Part shown: piece after piece, positions 17,898 through 25,070 of the stretch
How the letters are laid out: every line of letters begins with the position of its first letter
How positions within the stretch are numbered: position 1 is the first letter of the stretch
NCBI GenBank assembly: GCA_963787185.1
Contig: CAWBCC010000015.1
Location: 372,001 to 436,000, forward strand
DNA: 64,000 bases
From: JAJXZP01 sp963787185
Lineage (GTDB): Bacteria > Spirochaetota > Spirochaetia > Treponematales > Rectinemataceae
Reading direction: 5' to 3'
Position numbers and translations under genes: made by a program
Notes under the pieces: generated by a model
Database searches by the model: none
What the model saw: the letters and a program-made list of their open reading frames with translations, nothing else
Told to the model about the DNA's origin: nothing

Positions 17898-19133
17898 TTA
17901 CTGCTGAGACAGCGATTCGGCCTCGGACTGCGCTTCCTTGAGGGCCTGGTCCGCCGACTTCTTACCGAGCAGCGCCTCCTGGATCTTCACCTGGAGCATC
18001 GAGGAGAAGGCACTGTAATAGGGCACCTTGGGCCGGTTGACGATGTAGTCGTACTGCGTCTTGGCCACGGCGACGACATCGGGATTCGACTTCACGACGT
18101 CGGGATCGGTGTACAGGCTCCGCCAGATGGGAAGAGAGTTCGCGGGATGGGCCCGCTGGAAGTCCTTGCCGGTCATGTAGAGGATATAGGCCCAGGCCTC
18201 GTTCGGGTGTTTGGAACCGGACGCGATCGAAAGCGGCTGCCCCCCGTTGACAGTGGCGCTCTTCACGTTCCCGTTGCCGGGAATCATGGCGATACCCACG
18301 TCGCCGACGACCTTGGACTGGCTCGGATCATTGGCGACTCCGTAGGCGTAGGTCCAGTTGAACATGAAGGCGGCGTTGCCGCCCGCGAAGACACCGTTGA
18401 TGTCGTCCTCGCCGTAGGTGATGGACTTGGGGTTGACGAGGCCGTCTTTGACCGCCTGGACCATCCATTGAAGGGCCTTCCTGTTCGCGGCATCGTCCAG
18501 CGTGGGCTTCCCGTCCTTGGCCATGGCGCCGCCGAAAAGGGCCGTGATCGTCGTGAAATCGCAGGTCAGGGTTTCGGCCTGATTCCAGGGCAGCACGATC
18601 GGGTATTCCACGATCTTCTTCGCCTTGAGCACCTTGGCCTGAGCGAGCATCTCATCGAGCGAGACGGGCGCATGCCCAAAGCCTGCCTGACCGAGCATCT
18701 TCCTGTTGAAATACAGGTAGCGGACGTCGTTGATCCAAGGCATGCCCCAGTATTTGCCGAGGTACTCGCAGGCATCGAGCGCGCCGGGGAATATGTCGGC
18801 TTTGTCGGCGGCGGCCAGAGGGGGTATCTCCTTCACGATGCCGCCCACGGCGAACTTGGCGGTGAAGGGACCGTCGGAAAGTACGACATCGTAGCCGCCT
18901 GCGGCCGCGGCGGTGAGAATCTTCTGTTCGAGATCCTCGTAGGCGACGAAGGTGAGGTTGACCTGGATATCGGGGTTCTTGTCCATGAAATCTTTGGTTC
19001 CGGCGGTGATGTCTTCCTCGCTGAAGCCCGCCTGTTTCATGAACAGGGCATTGAGCACCACTTTGTCGGCTGCCCAGAGCCCGGCACCCATGAGTGCCAT
19101 CAGGGTGAATACCGCGATAACTTTTCTCGTCAT
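17898..19133 (-). CDS. Sugar ABC transporter substrate-binding protein
   Basis: 411 residues with a cleavable signal peptide (basic start, hydrophobic core, likely cut after GLWA). The mature part is a type 1 extracellular solute-binding protein: GGYDVVLSDGPF, the hinge-region PWINDVRYLYFNRKML, AFMFNWTYAYG and GGQPLSIASGSKH. AGGAGG lies 8 nt upstream of ATG 19133. First gene of the transporter operon (binding protein, two permeases, AraC regulator, AtpZ-like). Its upstream region carries the 59-bp element also found before the SIS gene, so the two are probably co-regulated. Confidence 0.93.
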   Translation of the reverse strand: MTRKVIAVFTLMALMGAGLWAADKVVLNALFMKQAGFSEEDITAGTKDFMDKNPDIQVNLTFVAYEDLEQKILTAAAAGGYDVVLSDGPFTAKFAVGGIVKEIPPLAAADKADIFPGALDACEYLGKYWGMPWINDVRYLYFNRKMLGQAGFGHAPVSLDEMLAQAKVLKAKKIVEYPIVLPWNQAETLTCDFTTITALFGGAMAKDGKPTLDDAANRKALQWMVQAVKDGLVNPKSITYGEDDINGVFAGGNAAFMFNWTYAYGVANDPSQSKVVGDVGIAMIPGNGNVKSATVNGGQPLSIASGSKHPNEAWAYILYMTGKDFQRAHPANSLPIWRSLYTDPDVVKSNPDVVAVAKTQYDYIVNRPKVPYYSAFSSMLQVKIQEALLGKKSADQALKEAQSEAESLSQQ

Positions 19134-19215
19134 AAGAGAGCCTCCTGGCGCCGTCGTTTCGGATCTCGAGGGGGAAAACCTCCCGTCTCGCCTGCGGGCA
19201 CCGCCTCTATATCCG

Positions 19216-19274
19216 CACGGTTTCGGGACGGCGTCGTCTCTCCCGATCGGAAGGGACCGTTCCTGCGACGAAAA
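19216..19274 (-). promoter_or_regulatory. 59-bp shared cis element, copy A (upstream of sugar-binding protein)
   Basis: Near-identical to 20347-20405. An uninterrupted 17-bp core CCCGATCGGAAGGGACC (plus strand, 19242-19258) contains the palindrome CCGATCGG, with conserved flanks GTCGTC and GCGACnAAAA. It lies 83 bp before the binding-protein start. Probably an operator, possibly with promoter parts, for a regulator common to both genes. Confidence 0.5.
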
Positions 19275-19280
19275 TGCGAA

Positions 19281-19315
19281 GTCTGTTCGAGAAATAGCCG
19301 ATTTCTCGGGCAGAC
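19281..19315 (-). terminator. Hairpin after the SIS-domain gene
   Basis: An almost perfect stem, GTCTG..CGAGAAAT pairing with ATTTCTCG..CAGAC, starts 3 bp after the SIS gene stop. The following T-run is weak (TTCGCATTTTCG), so termination may be partial, letting some transcription continue into the transporter operon. Confidence 0.5.
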
Positions 19316-19317
19316 TC

Positions 19318-20340
19318 CTAGCCCAGGAACTCGTTTCCTATTTTCCGGGCTCTGACAGGATGATCCATATCGACCCCGAGGGCGATGCCCGCCGTGGCCA
19401 GCACATTCCAGCCCGCACAGAGCCGGATGTAGGGGGAAAAGTCGCCGTAGGCGGGTATCCGGAACGAAGGGAAACGCGTTTCGCGATCGCTGATGGCGAC
19501 CAAGGCCGAACCGGCACCTTTGACGAGAACCTCCTCGAACTTCTCCTCCTCCTCCGGGAAAGGCTCCACTGCGATCACGACATCCGATGCATCGAGGACT
19601 TCCTCTATTCCATGCACCGCATAGGTACCCTCGAGGAAGTCGGCCTTTCTTCGAATGATTTCGTTCGTCTTCAGCGTGAGCTCCTCGGCGACGCCGTCGT
19701 TGCGCCCGGCCCAGAAGACCGTTTTTGCGGCACACAGGGCCGAAACGACCTCGGGCGGAACGGTGGAGTGCAGGGTCCGCTCCATGAGATCCGCCAGCAG
19801 GCCGAGGTCCGGAAGTTCGCATCCGTTGCGGAATCGGAAAAGGATGTCGTAAAACAGAGCCTGTTCCACGACGCTTTTCGTCGCCGCCAGCGCCTTTTCG
19901 GGCCCGCAGGCGAGGATATACGAGGCGTCCGGCTCGACCGCGAGCGGAGTGCCCGCGTTCGCGACGACCCCTAGGACGCCGGCACTGCCGGTCTCGCGAA
20001 GCCGGCGGAGCAGTCGCACGCCTTCCTTGGTTCTCCCCGAGTTGGAGGCGATGAAGACGAAGCATCCGCGCAAGTCGTACTCGAGAGCCTGGGTGGCCGC
20101 CTCGGTATACAGTCGGTCTCGGTACCTGTGCCTCCACGCGTCCGCGAGGACCTTCTTGGCGGGGAAGATGCGCGAGGATCCTTCTCCCGAGAGGAGAACG
20201 GCATCCCCCACGATGCGATCGGCGAATGAAGTTATTCGCTTTACATCGAGGCTGCGGACATAGTCCGGTACCTCGAGCATTTCACGGACAAGGGCGTAGC
20301 GGCTCTGCGATGAATCGGTGGCGTTCATGGTGCTTTCCAT
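19318..20340 (-). CDS. SIS-domain sugar isomerase / deglycase-like protein
   Basis: About 340 residues with two sugar-isomerase (SIS) domains: the first with LLSGEGSSRIFPAK and FIASNSGRTKEGV, the second with KTVFWAGRNDGVAEELTLKTNEI and FLEGTYAVHGIEEV. This is the layout of the isomerase half of GlmS and of FrlB or AgaS-type enzymes, without the glutaminase domain. I infer that it processes an amino sugar or fructosamine phosphate brought in by the adjacent transporter. Start uncertain: ATG 20340 or ATG 20328 (GGAAAG upstream). Anything further upstream would read through the shared cis element. Confidence 0.85.
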   Translation of the reverse strand: MESTMNATDSSQSRYALVREMLEVPDYVRSLDVKRITSFADRIVGDAVLLSGEGSSRIFPAKKVLADAWRHRYRDRLYTEAATQALEYDLRGCFVFIASNSGRTKEGVRLLRRLRETGSAGVLGVVANAGTPLAVEPDASYILACGPEKALAATKSVVEQALFYDILFRFRNGCELPDLGLLADLMERTLHSTVPPEVVSALCAAKTVFWAGRNDGVAEELTLKTNEIIRRKADFLEGTYAVHGIEEVLDASDVVIAVEPFPEEEEKFEEVLVKGAGSALVAISDRETRFPSFRIPAYGDFSPYIRLCAGWNVLATAGIALGVDMDHPVRARKIGNEFLG

Positions 20341-20346
20341 GATCGC

Positions 20347-20405
20347 CCCGGTTTTGGGAAGCCGTCGTCCATCCCGATCGGAAGGGACCATTTTCGCGAC
20401 AAAAA
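20347..20405 (-). promoter_or_regulatory. 59-bp shared cis element, copy B (upstream of SIS gene)
   Basis: Aligns without gaps to 19216-19274; the core CCCGATCGGAAGGGACC is identical (20373-20389). It lies immediately before the SIS start, where an operator or promoter is expected. Confidence 0.5.
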
Positions 20406-20415
20406 CGACACATCC

Positions 20416-20889
20416 TCAGGGATTGGGAAGACTCATGAACTCCCGGAACTCGTACTCGATCCTTCCATCGTCCCTGACCTGCATCGAGGCGTGGCTTTTG
20501 ACGACCATCGACTGGAGGATGCGTTCGGCCTCTTCCAGGCTCAGATCGGAGTCGACGGCGACAAGTGCGGGAGTGACACGGCCGCCATGCTCCTGCGCCA
20601 CGCGCAGGACGCTTCGTTCGGCCTCGGCGTTCCGTTCGGCCGTCCCCAGTTTCCTGCGTGGCGGAGCTGCCCTCCGTTCCGCGGCCAGACCGCGGAGCCC
20701 CGAGACGAAAGGAAGAAAACCGGCGAAGATCGCGACGAAGCCGGCCCAGGCGAACTGCGGATGGAAGACGGCGAGGGCGCCGAAACCCAGGCCGACGGCC
20801 AGACCGCCTATCATCCTCTCGAAAGGACTGCGGCGCCTCCCCCTCCATTCGGGATGAGATCCGTCCTCGTCGCCCCGCCTCGATCTCAT
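20416..20889 (-). CDS. Hypothetical two-helix membrane protein
   Basis: 157 residues from ATG 20889, which has a clear GAAGGAGA ribosome site; longer ORF versions start upstream without one. A strongly basic N-terminus (RRGRRRSPFERM) is followed by two close hydrophobic helices (about residues 28-67). A basic stretch then leads to a soluble C-terminal domain with VLRVAQEHGGRVTPALVAVDSDLSLEEAERIL, which reads like a small winged-helix. It may be a membrane-tethered regulator, but I know no family. It diverges from the RRM gene. Confidence 0.7.
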   Translation of the reverse strand: MRSRRGDEDGSHPEWRGRRRSPFERMIGGLAVGLGFGALAVFHPQFAWAGFVAIFAGFLPFVSGLRGLAAERRAAPPRRKLGTAERNAEAERSVLRVAQEHGGRVTPALVAVDSDLSLEEAERILQSMVVKSHASMQVRDDGRIEYEFREFMSLPNP

Positions 20890-20949
20890 GGGTTCTCCTT
20901 CCAGATTCCATGATAGTATATCGAAAGGTGGACGGCTCCGCACGACCAG

Positions 20950-20978
20950 GTGACACGACTTCGAATCGTGTGTATACT
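20950..20978 (+). promoter_or_regulatory. Promoter of the RRM gene with an embedded palindrome
   Basis: GTGACA (20950-20955), 17-bp spacer, TATACT (20973-20978). The spacer and -35 edge hold a 19-bp imperfect palindrome, ACACGACTTCGAATCGTGT (20953-20971; 7 of 9 arm pairs match), placed where a repressor would block RNA polymerase. Confidence 0.6.
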
Positions 20979-21245
20979 CTTCATCGAGAGAGAAGTTTGC
21001 GACATCGTACGAAGTGCCCTTTCCTGTAGATGACCCTATTTCGAAATTCCTGTGTTTCGGGTCCCGGTGGACCCGACCAAGAAGAGCGATCCGGTTGCCT
21101 CCAGCTGCCGTAAAGAACTTACTGCTCCGTTTGTCCAGAGCTCCCTCACCCCTCTCCCCCGGGTCGACCAGGGGAAGGGAACGCTTGTCGTGGACAAGCG
21201 CAGTTCGAAGGTCCGGCGCACAGACGCCGGGCGAAGGAAGCCATC
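20979..21245 (+). promoter_or_regulatory. Long hairpin-rich 5' leader of the RRM gene
   Basis: About 260 nt lie between the promoter and ATG 21246, with no convincing ORF. Perfect stems are GGGTCC/GGACCC (21059-21074), CGCTTGTC/GACAAGCG with a 3-nt loop (21182-21200) and CCGGCG/CGCCGG (21213-21230). The last ends just before the ribosome site GAAGGAAG (21234-21241). Cold-shock and RRM-protein genes often have such leaders, so temperature or RNA-chaperone control is plausible. Confidence 0.55.
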
Positions 21246-21512
21246 ATGGGCAAGAAACTTTACGTCGGGAATCTCAGCTACAACACGTACGAGGCCAGTC
21301 TCCGGGACCTCTTCCAGGCCTACGGCCAGGTCGCCTCGGTGAAGATCATCACCGACCGCGATTCCGGCAACTCCAAGGGTTTCGGCTTCGTGGAAATGGG
21401 CTCGGAAGCCGAGGCCAGCGCCGCGATCACCGGCATGAACGGCCGCGAGGTGGACGGACGCCAGCTCAAGGTCAACGAGGCGATGGACAAGCCCCGTAAC
21501 GATCGTTACTAA
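21246..21512 (+). CDS. RNA-binding protein with single RRM domain (glycine-poor, Rbp-like)
   Basis: 88 residues, almost entirely one RNA-recognition motif. RNP2 is LYVGNL (residues 5-10) and RNP1 is KGFGFVEM (about 44-51), with the usual beta-alpha-beta-beta-alpha-beta spacing. Small RRM proteins of this type in cyanobacteria and other bacteria are often cold-induced RNA chaperones. It has its own promoter, a long structured leader and a strong terminator, so it is a monocistronic unit. Confidence 0.93.
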   Translation: MGKKLYVGNLSYNTYEASLRDLFQAYGQVASVKIITDRDSGNSKGFGFVEMGSEAEASAAITGMNGREVDGRQLKVNEAMDKPRNDRY

Positions 21513-21568
21513 GCCGCGCCGGCGGTAGAATACCGTCGAAAAGCGAGCGCCATTGTCGTGATTCCGAT

Positions 21569-21605
21569 CCCCCGCGAGATGCGTACGCGTTTCGCGGGGG
21601 TTTTC
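21569..21605 (+). terminator. Rho-independent terminator after the RRM gene
   Basis: CCCCCGCGA pairs with TTCGCGGGGG around a short loop and is followed by TTTT (21601-21604). This is the strongest intrinsic terminator I found in the window. Confidence 0.85.
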
Positions 21606-21686
21606 GTCTTCCCATGCCGCCCGAGAAGCGACGACATTCGAGCGGCATTCGGGACTCGCCCGCCTTTCCTCGCAATTCTCCCTCAC

Positions 21687-21715
21687 TTGCGGGCCGACTT
21701 CCGTCGAGTTAGCAT
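21687..21715 (+). promoter_or_regulatory. Candidate leaderless promoter of the THEP1 gene
   Basis: TTGCGG (21687-21692), 17-bp spacer, TAGCAT (21710-21715). The GTG start at 21722 is 6 nt further, at the expected transcription start, and no ribosome site is present. Confidence 0.5.
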
Positions 21716-21721
21716 AGCTCG

Positions 21722-22327
21722 GTGAGCGAAACCTCTTCATGCATTGTCCTCGAGGGCAAGGCCGGTTCGGGCAAAACGAGCTCGCTGCGCGCTCTTGCCG
21801 AGGCGGCAGCCGCCGCGGGACACAGGGTCGCGGTCGTGCTTCAGCCCGACTTGGGCCGAAATCCGGACGGCATCGGCCGTGGATTCACCATGGAATACCT
21901 ATCCGGAAGAGCAAAATCGCTCTCTTCGGAGAGTCTCGCCCTCGCCCGCGAAAGAAAACCCGAGGATGGTCCGGCGACCGGCTCGATCATCCACGGCCGA
22001 TTCGTCTTCGACGCGAAGACCTTTTCGAAAGCCGAAGCCTTCGTGCACGAGGCCCTGGACGCTCCGGAGCGCCTCGCGCTCCTCGGACTCGACGAAATCG
22101 GCAAGCTCGAGCTTTCGCGCCACGAGGGCCTCAGAGACTGCCTCGATCGGGCCATCGCGGCGGCGGCGCTCGATCATGCTCCCGGACTCCTCGTTCTCAC
22201 GGCTCGCTCCCTCAATGCGCCCGATATTCTCCGACTTCTCCAGGCATCCGACCTGAGGGTCACGGTGCTCCGAGCCGAGGATCGCGAAGCCTTCTTCCGC
22301 GCGGCCTTCGCCGCTTTGGCGGGGTGA
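21722..22327 (+). CDS. Nucleoside-triphosphatase, THEP1 family
   Basis: 201 residues from GTG 21722. The Walker A is EGKAGSGKTSS (residues 11-21) and the Walker B is LLGLDEIGKLEL, the DEIG motif of THEP1-type NTPases (PF03266). A conserved HGR stretch lies in between. These enzymes hydrolyse various NTPs slowly; their cell role is unclear, and some are associated with metal or molybdate uptake loci. The promoter arrangement suggests a leaderless transcript. The gene follows the RRM terminator and is probably transcribed alone. Confidence 0.82.
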   Translation: MSETSSCIVLEGKAGSGKTSSLRALAEAAAAAGHRVAVVLQPDLGRNPDGIGRGFTMEYLSGRAKSLSSESLALARERKPEDGPATGSIIHGRFVFDAKTFSKAEAFVHEALDAPERLALLGLDEIGKLELSRHEGLRDCLDRAIAAAALDHAPGLLVLTARSLNAPDILRLLQASDLRVTVLRAEDREAFFRAAFAALAG

Positions 22328-22488
22328 CGCGCGGCGAAGGCCGCGCGACGTCGCCCATCGAAATTTGCAATTCCCCGCCGGGTTCTTGTTGAGTATATTT
22401 ATCAAAATTAGCTCAAGTGCCGAAACCTGGACGAGGCCCCCTGCCGGACGGGGACTCTCGCCGGGCGATGGCTTTACGGAGGCCCGAC

Positions 22489-23097
22489 ATGAGGAATCCC
22501 GTTCGCACTCGCTCTTTCGTCCGAATCGCGATTGTATTGATTGCACTTTCGGCTCTCGCCATACCGGAGATATCGCAGGTTCCGCCCAACTCCTACACAG
22601 GCACCCTCAAAGCTTCCCTCATGGGAAGTCTCAAGCTGGTCGGCCCGAACGGAGAAACATTGATCGTCACGTTGCCTCCCGATGTGCTTGTTCTGCGGAG
22701 CTTCGATGCCTCCGTGAAGGATATACGACCCGGCGACGAGATCGGCGTCGACGCCAAGCGCCTGGACGATGGAAGCCTCAGCTCCGTCGCCATCAACATC
22801 TTTTCCGCGGAGCTCTGGAAGCGCGTAAGGAAAGGGCAGTTCCCCATGGAGTCGGGCGATGTGATGACGAACGCGACGGTCGACAAAACCGTGACGAAAC
22901 TCGAAGGCGGATTCGTAACGCTCGAGCAGGGCGGACAAACCATGCAGATTCAGCTCACCAAGGACGTGAAGGTGCACCGCCTCGTCGACGCCTCCACGGC
23001 CGATCTCGTGCCGGGAATGAAGCTCATGATCCGCGGGAGTCCCCAGTCGGACGGCAGCATAGAAGCGGCCATCGTAAGCTACGCGGCTCAATCCTAG
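22489..23097 (+). CDS. Exported protein with two DUF5666-like beta repeats
   Basis: 202 residues from ATG 22489 with ACGGAGG 6-7 nt upstream. A basic N-terminus and hydrophobic helix (about residues 9-26) form a signal peptide or anchor. The mature part consists of two similar OB-like repeats of about 75 residues. Each runs from a short beta lead (YTGTLKAS, or ATVDKTVTK) to a PGD or PGM turn (DIRPGDEIGV, DLVPGMKLMI), as in DUF5666 proteins. It probably acts in the periplasm or outer envelope; function unknown. Confidence 0.75.
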   Translation: MRNPVRTRSFVRIAIVLIALSALAIPEISQVPPNSYTGTLKASLMGSLKLVGPNGETLIVTLPPDVLVLRSFDASVKDIRPGDEIGVDAKRLDDGSLSSVAINIFSAELWKRVRKGQFPMESGDVMTNATVDKTVTKLEGGFVTLEQGGQTMQIQLTKDVKVHRLVDASTADLVPGMKLMIRGSPQSDGSIEAAIVSYAAQS

Positions 23098-23127
23098 AGG
23101 GGGAATGCGGCCCTCAGCGCCCCGTAC

Positions 23128-23430
23128 TCATTTCAGCCTTCCGATTTTCTCCTCGACCTCGATCGTGCCCTCGGAATAGAATTTCTCTTCGTCGGGCGCG
23201 AGTTCCTTGAGAAGACGGAGGAATTCTCCGGCGTGAACGCGTTCCTCGTCGGCGATATCTTTCAAGACTTCGACGGCGAGGCGGTTGTCGGTGGATTCGG
23301 CTAGCTGCGTGTACATCTGAATCGCCTCGTACTCCGCCGCCACCATGAAGCGGATCGATCGGATGAGCTCCTCATTACTGAGCTTCTTATTATCGATCAA
23401 CCCGGAAAAAGGCGACCCGAACTCCGGCAT
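23128..23430 (-). CDS. EncFtn-like ferritin (rubrerythrin-family di-iron protein)
   Basis: 100 residues, two antiparallel helices. Putative iron ligands are Glu33 (AAEYEAIQ) and Glu63/His66 (DEERVHAGEF), matching the Glu-Glu-His set of encapsulated ferritins, whose subunits pair to form the four-helix iron site. In such systems the protein is cargo of an encapsulin shell and has a C-terminal targeting tail; here the tail EEKIGRLK is short and no encapsulin gene is visible nearby. Good ribosome site (GAGGAGG) and a TATAGT box upstream. Confidence 0.85.
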   Translation of the reverse strand: MPEFGSPFSGLIDNKKLSNEELIRSIRFMVAAEYEAIQMYTQLAESTDNRLAVEVLKDIADEERVHAGEFLRLLKELAPDEEKFYSEGTIEVEEKIGRLK

Positions 23431-23519
23431 TGCAAGCCTCCTCGTGCCAGAGACTATACCAACGCTCGGTAGATTTTGATACAGTAGGGTATGGGGTATG
23501 TGGACTGAAGGAGGCCCGT

Positions 23520-23864
23520 ATGGTGCGACATGAAAGCGAAATAAAACCGGTCGAGATGAGCGGAGAGGATATTTGCGGAGCGCTGAAACAGATACTCATC
23601 GGTCCCAAGGACGGATACGAGGGCTACCTGCGCGTATTCACCTTGTCGCCGGGAGGCCACACGCCCTATCACCACCACGCGTGGTGGCATGCCAACTACA
23701 TACTGGAGGGCGAAGGCCGCGTCGTGATCGACGGCGCCGAGCACGCGATCAAGGCGGGGTCGGTGGCCTATATTGACGGGGGAAAGCAGCACCGCTTCGA
23801 GAATACGGGCAAAGGCAACCTCAAGTTCATCTGCCTCGTGCCGCCCGAAGGGGATAAATACTAG
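23520..23864 (+). CDS. Cupin-domain protein
   Basis: 114 residues from ATG 23520 with GGAGG 5-6 nt upstream (the ORF open to 23430 has no such site). The single cupin barrel has the metal-binding motif PYHHHAWWHANYILEGEG and the second motif GSVAYIDGGKQHRFEN. All three expected His plus Glu are present. It may bind a metal and a small ligand; no substrate can be inferred. It diverges from the ferritin-like gene. Confidence 0.88.
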   Translation: MVRHESEIKPVEMSGEDICGALKQILIGPKDGYEGYLRVFTLSPGGHTPYHHHAWWHANYILEGEGRVVIDGAEHAIKAGSVAYIDGGKQHRFENTGKGNLKFICLVPPEGDKY

Positions 23865-23898
23865 CATTCGGCCCGGCGGCAGCCTCGGAGCGCCGGGA

Positions 23899-24492
23899 TC
23901 AGGGTCGGCAGAGATACCAGGCGCTCTGCTTCCCCATCGGGAGAATGCGCACTTCGTTGAAGACGGACCGAAAATCTTCGAGCCCGGTCTTGATGAAATT
24001 GAAATAATCCCCGCCTTCGAGCATCTCCACGAGACTCGTGAGCGGCCTTCTGCGCGCCGTGTAATCGTGAAAGAGCACGAGGCCCCGCGACAGACGCCGC
24101 ACCTCGGCGCACAATGCCAGTCTATCGGGCCGGACAAGGCCGTGGGCGACATAGGCGGCGCTGACGAGATCGAAGGACTTGTCCGGGAAATCGAGCCCCG
24201 CAATCGCGTCGCCTATCGAACAGGGGAGACCCCGGATCCTGCCTTGCCGGACCATCGCTTCGGCGACGTCGATGCCGCGCACGTCCCAGCCTTCGCTCTT
24301 CAGCGCCTTCGTGAAGGCTCCGGTGCCGCAGCCGATGTCGAGAGCCCTTTTGCCCTGCGGATCGGGCAGGGCCGAACGCCCTACGGTGAAACACCTCGCG
24401 TAGTTGCGAATCTGCCCGGCGAAAAACCAGGAATAGGGCCCGGCGATACGATTGAAGAGCCGTGCGTGGCGCTCGTGATGGGTCATGGCCAT
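23899..24492 (-). CDS. Class I SAM-dependent methyltransferase
   Basis: 197 residues. Motif I is ALDIGCGTGAFTKAL, followed by the acidic loop GIDVAEAM, and FPDKSFDLVSAAYVAHGL is motif II (post-GxG). This matches the UbiE/Methyltransf_11 group acting on a small molecule. I chose ATG 24492, which lies 8 nt after the stop of the SufB/D-like gene with GAGGT upstream. The longer ORF in this frame is an artefact of reading through that gene. Substrate unknown. Confidence 0.85.
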   Translation of the reverse strand: MAMTHHERHARLFNRIAGPYSWFFAGQIRNYARCFTVGRSALPDPQGKRALDIGCGTGAFTKALKSEGWDVRGIDVAEAMVRQGRIRGLPCSIGDAIAGLDFPDKSFDLVSAAYVAHGLVRPDRLALCAEVRRLSRGLVLFHDYTARRRPLTSLVEMLEGGDYFNFIKTGLEDFRSVFNEVRILPMGKQSAWYLCRP

Positions 24493-24500
24493 ACCGCAGA

Positions 24501-24983
24501 CTACCTCAGGAGTCCGTTGATGATGAGATCGGTGGCCGCGTCCTCGGTGAGGCCCCGGCTCAGGAGCGTTTCGAGCTGCTTCGAGTCGACCGATCCGATG
24601 GCAGCCTCGCGCACATGGATGGTGTCGGCGCCCCGGCCGAAAATTCTCGTCTTCATTTCCACCACTGCGTCCTTTTCGCAGACCGCCTCGTAGTCCAGCT
24701 CGATAGCGCCGGCCGCGCCTTTTATGAGCTCGAACTCGGTGGAAAAGCGCGCACCCTCCCTGAGCGTGACCCGGGTCTTGGGTATGATCGTTACGCCGCC
24801 GTCGGGGCCGTGGACATGCCGCTCGAGATAGCTCAGCTTCGCCCCCTCCCGAATCTCCAGGTCCGCGTCCATGAGGTGCACGACCTTGACCGCGTTCGGG
24901 AAGGTGCAGTGCGCCATGAACTGGGCGCTCGCGCCGCTCTCGATCACGGTGTGCGAGACAATCTTCAGTTCGAGGATATTCAA
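24501..24983 (-). CDS. Short SufB/SufD-family protein
   Basis: 160 residues from TTG 24983 (AGAGGT upstream). It resembles the beta-helical core of SufB/SufD, the Fe-S cluster scaffold: HLMDADLEIREGAKLSYLERHVHG, then TRVTLREGARFSTEFELIKG, KTRIFGRGADTIHVREAAIG and the C-terminal GLTEDAATDLIINGLL helix that in SufBD contacts SufC. Full-length SufB and SufD are about 400 or more residues, so this one lacks the N-terminal half. No sufC, sufS or sufU is nearby. The 87 bp upstream contain no missing part. It is either a genuinely minimal version or a degraded copy; the intact reading frame favours the first. Confidence 0.7.
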   Translation of the reverse strand: MNILELKIVSHTVIESGASAQFMAHCTFPNAVKVVHLMDADLEIREGAKLSYLERHVHGPDGGVTIIPKTRVTLREGARFSTEFELIKGAAGAIELDYEAVCEKDAVVEMKTRIFGRGADTIHVREAAIGSVDSKQLETLLSRGLTEDAATDLIINGLLR

Positions 24984-25070
24984 TCGGCGTACCTCTGCGA
25001 GCTATTCTGGCGTAGAATGTACCGTTTTTGGGCTGCCGCGAAAACCGCCAGGCTGCCACGCCGCCCTGCG

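Noticed and set aside
20953..20971. tRNA T-arm (TTCGAATC)
   Set aside because: No acceptor stem, anticodon arm or D-arm around it; it is a palindrome inside a promoter.
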